From: Hippophae tibetana
Taxonomy: Eukaryota > Streptophyta > Magnoliopsida > Rosales > Elaeagnaceae
NCBI GenBank assembly: GCA_037013495.1
Contig: CM072804.1
Span: 37,984,501 to 38,048,500, forward strand
DNA length: 64,000 nucleotides
Direction of reading: 5' to 3'
Shown here: piece after piece, positions 58,708 to 64,000 of the stretch
Position numbering within the stretch: position 1 is the first letter of the stretch
Layout of the letters: every line of letters starts with the position of its first letter
Made by a program: the position numbers and the translations under genes
The notes under the pieces: generated by a model
What the model was told of the DNA's origin: nothing
The model's database searches: none
What the model saw: the letters and a program-made list of their open reading frames with translations, nothing else

Positions 58708-59492
58708 GTTCTAGGTTGGGGGTGGTAAAAAATTACCATGCTTAAAAAAAATATTTTTAACAATTTTAAAAATAAAAAAAAAATAAATTAAATTAAATAT
58801 ATATATATATATAATAATAATATTTTTTGTTCACATTTTCATTTTTATTGTGTTTGGTTTTATTTTGTGTGATTTAGTAATTTTTATAATTTTAGAATTA
58901 ATTTAAAAAAAAATTCACAAAACTTTATCATTTCTTTGAATCAAATTTAAGTAAATAGTTAAATCTTTGTACTATTAGATTAATTTTGAAAACATATAAT
59001 GAAATATTTTGTAATTGTTTTTAGTAATTAGTTAGTTTTTGTCATAACTAGTATTTTTTGATAAGATGTAGAAATTATATTAAACCCAAAATCGATGTTT
59101 ATGAATTTTGTTTTAGTGAAGACTATCTTTGTGAGATATAATTTGAGCCTAATTTCTTTTATTTAGAATGAAATATATATTTTTTCTCCTTAATAGAGTA
59201 TCATATATTTTTTATTATTATTTTTGTTTATATTAAATAATTTGAGTAGAAATTGATAGTATATGCTTATATCTCATTCATGCATGACTACTACAAAAAA
59301 AAACATATCTATAATTACCTAAACCAAGATCAAACAGAAAAGCCACAAAATTAATTACTCACCAAAATCCTAAAAAAATATACAATCACTCATCAAAATC
59401 CTAAAAAAATATACAATCTGTACATGGGTTAATTCTATAAAATATATATATATATATTGAAAAATATCTTCAAAAAAAATAGAGAGATAAAA

Positions 59493-60480
59493 GATAAGTT
59501 TTAACTCTCTCACAAGAAGAAGAATCATACTCTGCTACCATAATAGAAAAGAGAAATGAGCAGAAAAACATCAAATGATCATTGATATACATTGATATTA
59601 TTATGACTGCATTATATATACACTAATGAAATGTACTACAACTATTAATAGCTCTACATGTGTACATTCGGTTAGCTACAAATAACTAACTCTAGTTGTC
59701 TAATATAACTTATACATATTATTTAGTAACAATATTTTGTTTAAAAAACAAATATTTCTTGATAGACATTTTGTCAATAATATTGCAATATTTTTAACAA
59801 TTTTTTGAAATCATATGAATATTACATATTGATGTTAAGTGTTCAAAATTTCAACAAAATGGATGATTTTTTTCATTATTATCTCACATGACCTTTTTTT
59901 AATATTAACGGTACTTTTTAATCTTTAAAATAAATAAGTTTAATTACAAATACTTTCATTTAGCTATTTTTTAACAACAAAGAACCTTTAAAAGTTTGAA
60001 CAATAACAATTACTTTTCTTCTTTCTACTTTTTTTTAATTGTTTAAAAGAGCTATTTATAAGAAAATCAATAAAAATTATGAATATTGTAATAAAATAAT
60101 AATATATTAGTTTAATTGCATTTTTTAAATCTAAGTGGTGTTTTTGTAGTTTATAAAAACCACAAAGATTATATAGTATTTTTTTCAAATAGTGTAATTT
60201 AACATTATTTTTTGATAATAATATTGAAATTATAATTTTTGTTATTTTTTTAAAAAATAATGTTAATTTGACTTCTAATATGAAATATAATTTTATATTA
60301 TTATTGAATAAAATTATTATTAATAATTTATTTTTATAATAATTATAATACAAACTAACAGTATTATTTAATAAAAAACAAAAAAAACCTTAACAATATC
60401 GTTAACCCTATTTTAAAATTATATATATATAGATATATATTGCAAACAACATACATTACATGATTACAATAACAAATGAA
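59493..60480. other. AT-rich intergenic region upstream of the hydrolase gene
   Basis: No gene or element is recognised. It probably includes the promoter of the gene that starts at 60893. AT runs are too common to point to a TATA box. Confidence 0.6.
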
Positions 60481-60836
60481 TATTCTGATTCTGGGTTTTT
60501 GTTCCTCTTTAGCAAAGAGTTACAGCTCATCCGCTTAGATTGGATCTATTTTCTGCCACCCCTTACTTTTCACCTTTAATTCCATCTGACGCCATTTGGG
60601 TTTCTCTCTTTCCTTCATTTCCAGTAAAAATATTTCACAGAAACCAAAACCCACCAAAAAAAACACAAATTTTATTGAAAAAAAATGAATTAGATAACAA
60701 ATCCCCAGGTTTCGTCGTCAAAACTTTGTACCTGAGAGAGAAGAGGGCAGAAACAGAGAAACACAGAGAAAACCCACGAAATTATTCTGCAGAAGACTAC
60801 ACCTTTGGCTTTAGTTATTTCATCTTTGACTCTTTG

Positions 60837-60893
60837 ATGCCTGAGGCATTGATTGTATTTTTGGGTTCTGATTCCAAATTGGGTCTGCGATAA
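60837..60893 (+). promoter_or_regulatory. Upstream ORF (18 codons) overlapping the hydrolase start as TAATG
   Basis: ATG at 60837 opens an 18-codon frame (MPEALIVFLGSDSKLGLR) whose TAA (60891-60893) shares its last A with the main ATG (60893-60895). Its own start context is weak. The main start has A at -3 and G at +4, a strong context. A two-codon upstream frame (ATG AAT TAG) lies near 60684. Termination beside the main start could allow reinitiation and tune translation (inference). Confidence 0.6.
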
Positions 60894-62123
60894 TGGGCAA
60901 TGTTACCGCGAGTGTGGCTGCAAAGTTTGCATTTTTCCCACCAGACCCACCAACCTACGACGTTCAAAGAGAAGAAGATGGAAGGCTTGTGTTCTCTGGT
61001 CTCACCGCTGATAAGAACGTTGACGTCCATTTGCTTGATACAAAAGGAGGTAATAAGATTGTTGCCACATTTTGGAAACATCCATTTGCGAGGTTCACGC
61101 TTTTGTACTCCCATGGTAACGCAGCCGACTTGGGTCAGATGCAAGAACTTTTCATTGAGCTCAGGGCTCACCTTCGTGTCAATATCATGAGGTATTAATA
61201 CTTCATGTTGTTTCAAGTTTTTTTAATCTTATTTGGGTCCTTTTTTTTTGGGACTTTTTGTTTTCTATCATTCTGAAAATGGTTGTTCTTGTTTCTGTTG
61301 AAGATAAACGTTTTGAATGATATCTCTTGTTTATCTATATCCTATTCTCTTTGGTGACTAATTCATGCTCAACTTATGAACAATCAGCTTTATTAAGTTT
61401 TTTCTTGAATTATGTTTTTTTTTAAGTGACACCCAATAAAACTTATAATTAGTTATTATTTTTGGGGCAAGTAATTATGTTGTTTCATGTAAACGTAAGA
61501 TTAATGTAAATATATTATTATTTTTATTAGAAAAACACAGCTAACCATTAAAGGAATGCATAAGGAATATATTTCAAGATTAATGACTAAGATGTCTTAC
61601 ATATATATTTTAGTTATTAAAAATTAATGTGAATAATTTCACATTAAATCTCGTCTAATAATTTCGTCTAATTAGTCTTATTAAAAATCATGTAAGTTAA
61701 ATTATGATAATTTAGATAAATTCAGTGTTGAATTTTTTAAATTTAACTTTCTTTAATATTATTAGGTTCAAGTTTTAATTATAAGTGTCTCGGTAATTTA
61801 TTTATTATTTTAAAAGAATATTATTGAAGTTTTTTTTGTCATAATTTTAGGGTTATTATTTGATGTAATTTCTTAAAAAAATAAATAGTAATAATAAAAA
61901 AAAATTGGTTGGATCATGATGTTTTAATTTCATATTTTATGGTAGTCTTTCCTCTGACTGATTCATTTTTTTGATTAATTAGAATCAGAACACTTATTAC
62001 TTGCATGTTTTTTTCTGTACATCTGCGTATTATGGCATAACTATGATTTTGTTAATCTAATTTCTTACCTGCAAATTAATTTGGTAATTAATGTTTATAA
62101 CCTTGAACTGATGCTCCATTTTT

Positions 62124-62180
<57 letters not shown>

Positions 62181-63914
62181 CCTCGTTGATCTAATGCTTT
62201 GTTTCATTCCAATATGATACATAATACAAGAATGCTGCTCTGTAATTTATTTCAATGCGTTACTCTGTACTGCAGTTATGATTATTCGGGATATGGAGCA
62301 TCCACCGGTAAGGTTAGTAGCTTAAGTTTAATTTTCTCTTGTTTTCTCATTTGATTTGTAATTATACTTAATTATCACATGATTGAAATATTGATGACTA
62401 AATTATGCATTTTTCATAGATTATTGAGTCATAGATCGGTACCAAATGATTTAAAAAATTAAGTCTTGTTTTAATCAAATGTAACATCATTAAACTAATT
62501 TGACCATAATTTAAATTTTTGATAAATTATCAAATTTAAATATTTTTATATTAAAATGTTGAATTGGAAGGTTAGACACCAAGTTATAATATCTTAAATA
62601 TGTTATGTATATAGATAAGCCTCAAATATAACAAAAGTCTTTGAGGAAGTTGAAGTACACAGAATAAATTGATATTTAAATTGTAAAACTATCATTTGTT
62701 TTCCCTATTCATTTTGAATCTCTCAAACTAGATATGATCCACTTACATATGGTTAATTTTTGTTATTATGATAGCCATCTGAGTTCAACACATATTATGA
62801 CATAGAGTCTGTGTATAACTGTTTGAAGAATGAATATGGAATTCAGCAAGAGGATTTGATTGTTTATGGTCAGTCTGTTGGAAGTGGACCAACACTGCAC
62901 TTGGCTTCTGGCTTACAGAGATTGAGAGGTGTTGTTCTTCATAGTGCTATCCTTTCAGGCATAAGGGTGTTGTATCCTGTTAAGGTCACATTTTGGTTTG
63001 ACATTTTCAAAGTAAGTCTATGGTTAGCCTTTTGGAATTATTAGATTCTCCATTCAACTTCTGTTTTTTTGTGCTGAAATGTAGCTCTAATTTTTCAGAA
63101 CATTGACAAAATACAGAAAGTCAGCTCTACAGTTTTAGTTATACATGTAAGTACCATTCTCCTTCAACTACTTTTACTCATCTTTTGTAATAGGACACAT
63201 TTTATAACTTGTAAGATGAGCCCAAATACTTATAGTTTAAAATGAAATGAGCATGCTTAATTCAATTTAATCCAGTTGTAACTTAACTAAATTCATCTAA
63301 ATTGTATGTGAATCGAGTTCAATTTAAATTAATTTTATATAAATTTGGTTGAGAAGTACACCATCTTGCTCATATATCATTTTTAAAAAAAAATTATAAT
63401 TTTCTTTAATAAGAAAAATGATAGTATAAATATTATTGTTTTTAATTATCGTGAAAAAAATTATATTTTAAGTACGCTTTTTCATAATGATATTTTAATA
63501 ATTATATTTTAACGAACACATTTTATTAAATAAGCTAGTAGTTGATCATGGGCTAATACTATATAACTGTTACTGAGTTTCTGTTTCATTTATTGATTTT
63601 AATTCTCGATATATTCTTTCAGTGATGTGTATTTTCCTAAGCACCATTTGTAGGGAACAAGCGATGACATTGTTGATTGGTTCCATGGAAAGCGCTTGTG
63701 GGAACTTGCCAAGGAAAAGTATGAACCTTTATGGGTCAAGGGTGGAGGACACTGCAACCTTGAAACATATCCCGAGTACATCAAGCATTTGCGCAAGTTC
63801 ATCAATGCATTGGAGAAAATCAGAGTCACAAAACCAACGAAGAAACAACTCACTTCTAATTCCAGTATCACAGAAGTCAAACACAATAAGTGCTTGAGAT
63901 TTACAAAGAGATGA
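60893..63914 (+). CDS. ABHD17-like alpha/beta hydrolase (probable S-depalmitoylase), five exons, 293 residues
   Basis: The exons are 60893-61191, 62276-62312, 62775-63011, 63099-63146 and 63654-63914; all introns are GT-AG and join in frame, with stop TGA at 63912-63914. The protein matches plant homologues of animal ABHD17, which remove palmitate from membrane-attached proteins; Arabidopsis relatives are described as ABAPTs. The nucleophile S146 is in GQSVGSG, the acid is probably D211 in GTSDD, and the base H240 is in GGGHCNLE. The fold's [11 protein letters not shown] (oxyanion region) and [12 protein letters not shown] (spanning exons 1-2-3) are intact. MGNVTAS at the N-terminus suggests N-myristoylation and membrane attachment. 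No signal peptide or membrane segment is seen. The 3' end is basic. The length is a little shorter than many plant members. The gene appears functional and is the only intact host gene in the window. Confidence 0.95.
62128..62177 (+). repeat. (GA)n microsatellite in intron 1 of the hydrolase gene
   Basis: About 25 uninterrupted GA units lie in intron 1, roughly 100 bp before the small second exon. It should be length-variable between individuals. Confidence 0.95.
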
Positions 63915-64000
63915 TAGCTCAGATTTTTCCTTTGTTGTCATGTTATGAGTAATAGGGACTATGGAATCAAATTAGAGTCTCTCGTTGATATTACAGCCCA

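Larger units (their letters stand above)
56831..59492 (+). mobile_element. Coding-less derivative of the Athila-type family
   Basis: It begins with the first 17 bp of the LTR (TGATGAGTGCTCAAAAA), then jumps to the leader. It keeps the two leader hairpins, then three hairpins as behind gag1, the 'ttacattg' hairpin, and 3' non-coding sequence collinear with 23100-24060. Both gags, protease and pol are absent, as are nearly all of the 5' LTR and the 3' LTR. What survives is the non-coding replication sequence, so the parent may have been a large retrotransposon derivative (LARD-like) mobilised in trans; the deletions are later or simultaneous. Confidence 0.78.

Noticed and set aside
60540..60893. 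117-residue frame before the hydrolase gene
   Set aside because: It opens at TTG, not ATG. Only the last 18 codons start with ATG, and these are listed as the upstream ORF.

Overview
The window is nuclear DNA from a plant, almost certainly a eudicot. It is AT-rich, has GT-AG introns, and holds Ty3/gypsy, Ty1/copia, CACTA and hAT sequences. Its one intact host gene, at the right edge, matches the plant ABHD17-like alpha/beta hydrolases. I cannot name the species.

Layout. 1-3.8 kb is AT-rich intergenic DNA. 3.8-41.5 kb is one old copia (Sirevirus-like) retrotransposon whose 5' LTR is split by about 31.5 kb of nested DNA. A CACTA element (CACTA-A, 4149-35627) sits in that LTR with a TAT target duplication. 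It holds a smaller relative (A2, 4226-7289, TTA duplication), a second CACTA family member carrying the transposase genes (CACTA-B1, 8053 to about 33302) and a solo LTR (33828-35576). B1 in turn holds an Athila-type gypsy element (13136-26837, CACGA duplication) and, in opposite orientation, a solo LTR of that same family (10978-12840). Insertions therefore stack four deep, and most joints can be verified from target duplications.

41.5-59.5 kb is a second graveyard: a hAT transposase fragment, a deleted Athila-like element (41836-48272), a deleted CACTA-B copy (B3, 48361-49886), a copia gag fragment, a truncated CACTA-B copy (B2, 50538-56830), and a coding-less derivative of the Athila family (56831-59492). 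60.5-63.9 kb holds the host gene in five exons, encoding 293 residues.

Most notable: (1) the CACTA-B copies carry a captured piece of a plant mobile domain (PMD) gene, rebuilt in two of three copies into a long inverted repeat beside the transposon's Ulp1-type protease gene; (2) the Athila element has two full gag genes, an upstream stand-alone gag with a broken zinc knuckle and a downstream gag-protease with an intact one; (3) a set of short RNA hairpins recurs in the leader, behind the first gag and in the 3' region, and some stems are kept by paired substitutions between diverged copies; (4) the Athila LTR promoter has a G-box, paired TGACGTCA sites and a TATA box. All TE genes except the first gag are broken or fragmentary. 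No CRISPR, rRNA or tRNA gene was seen.
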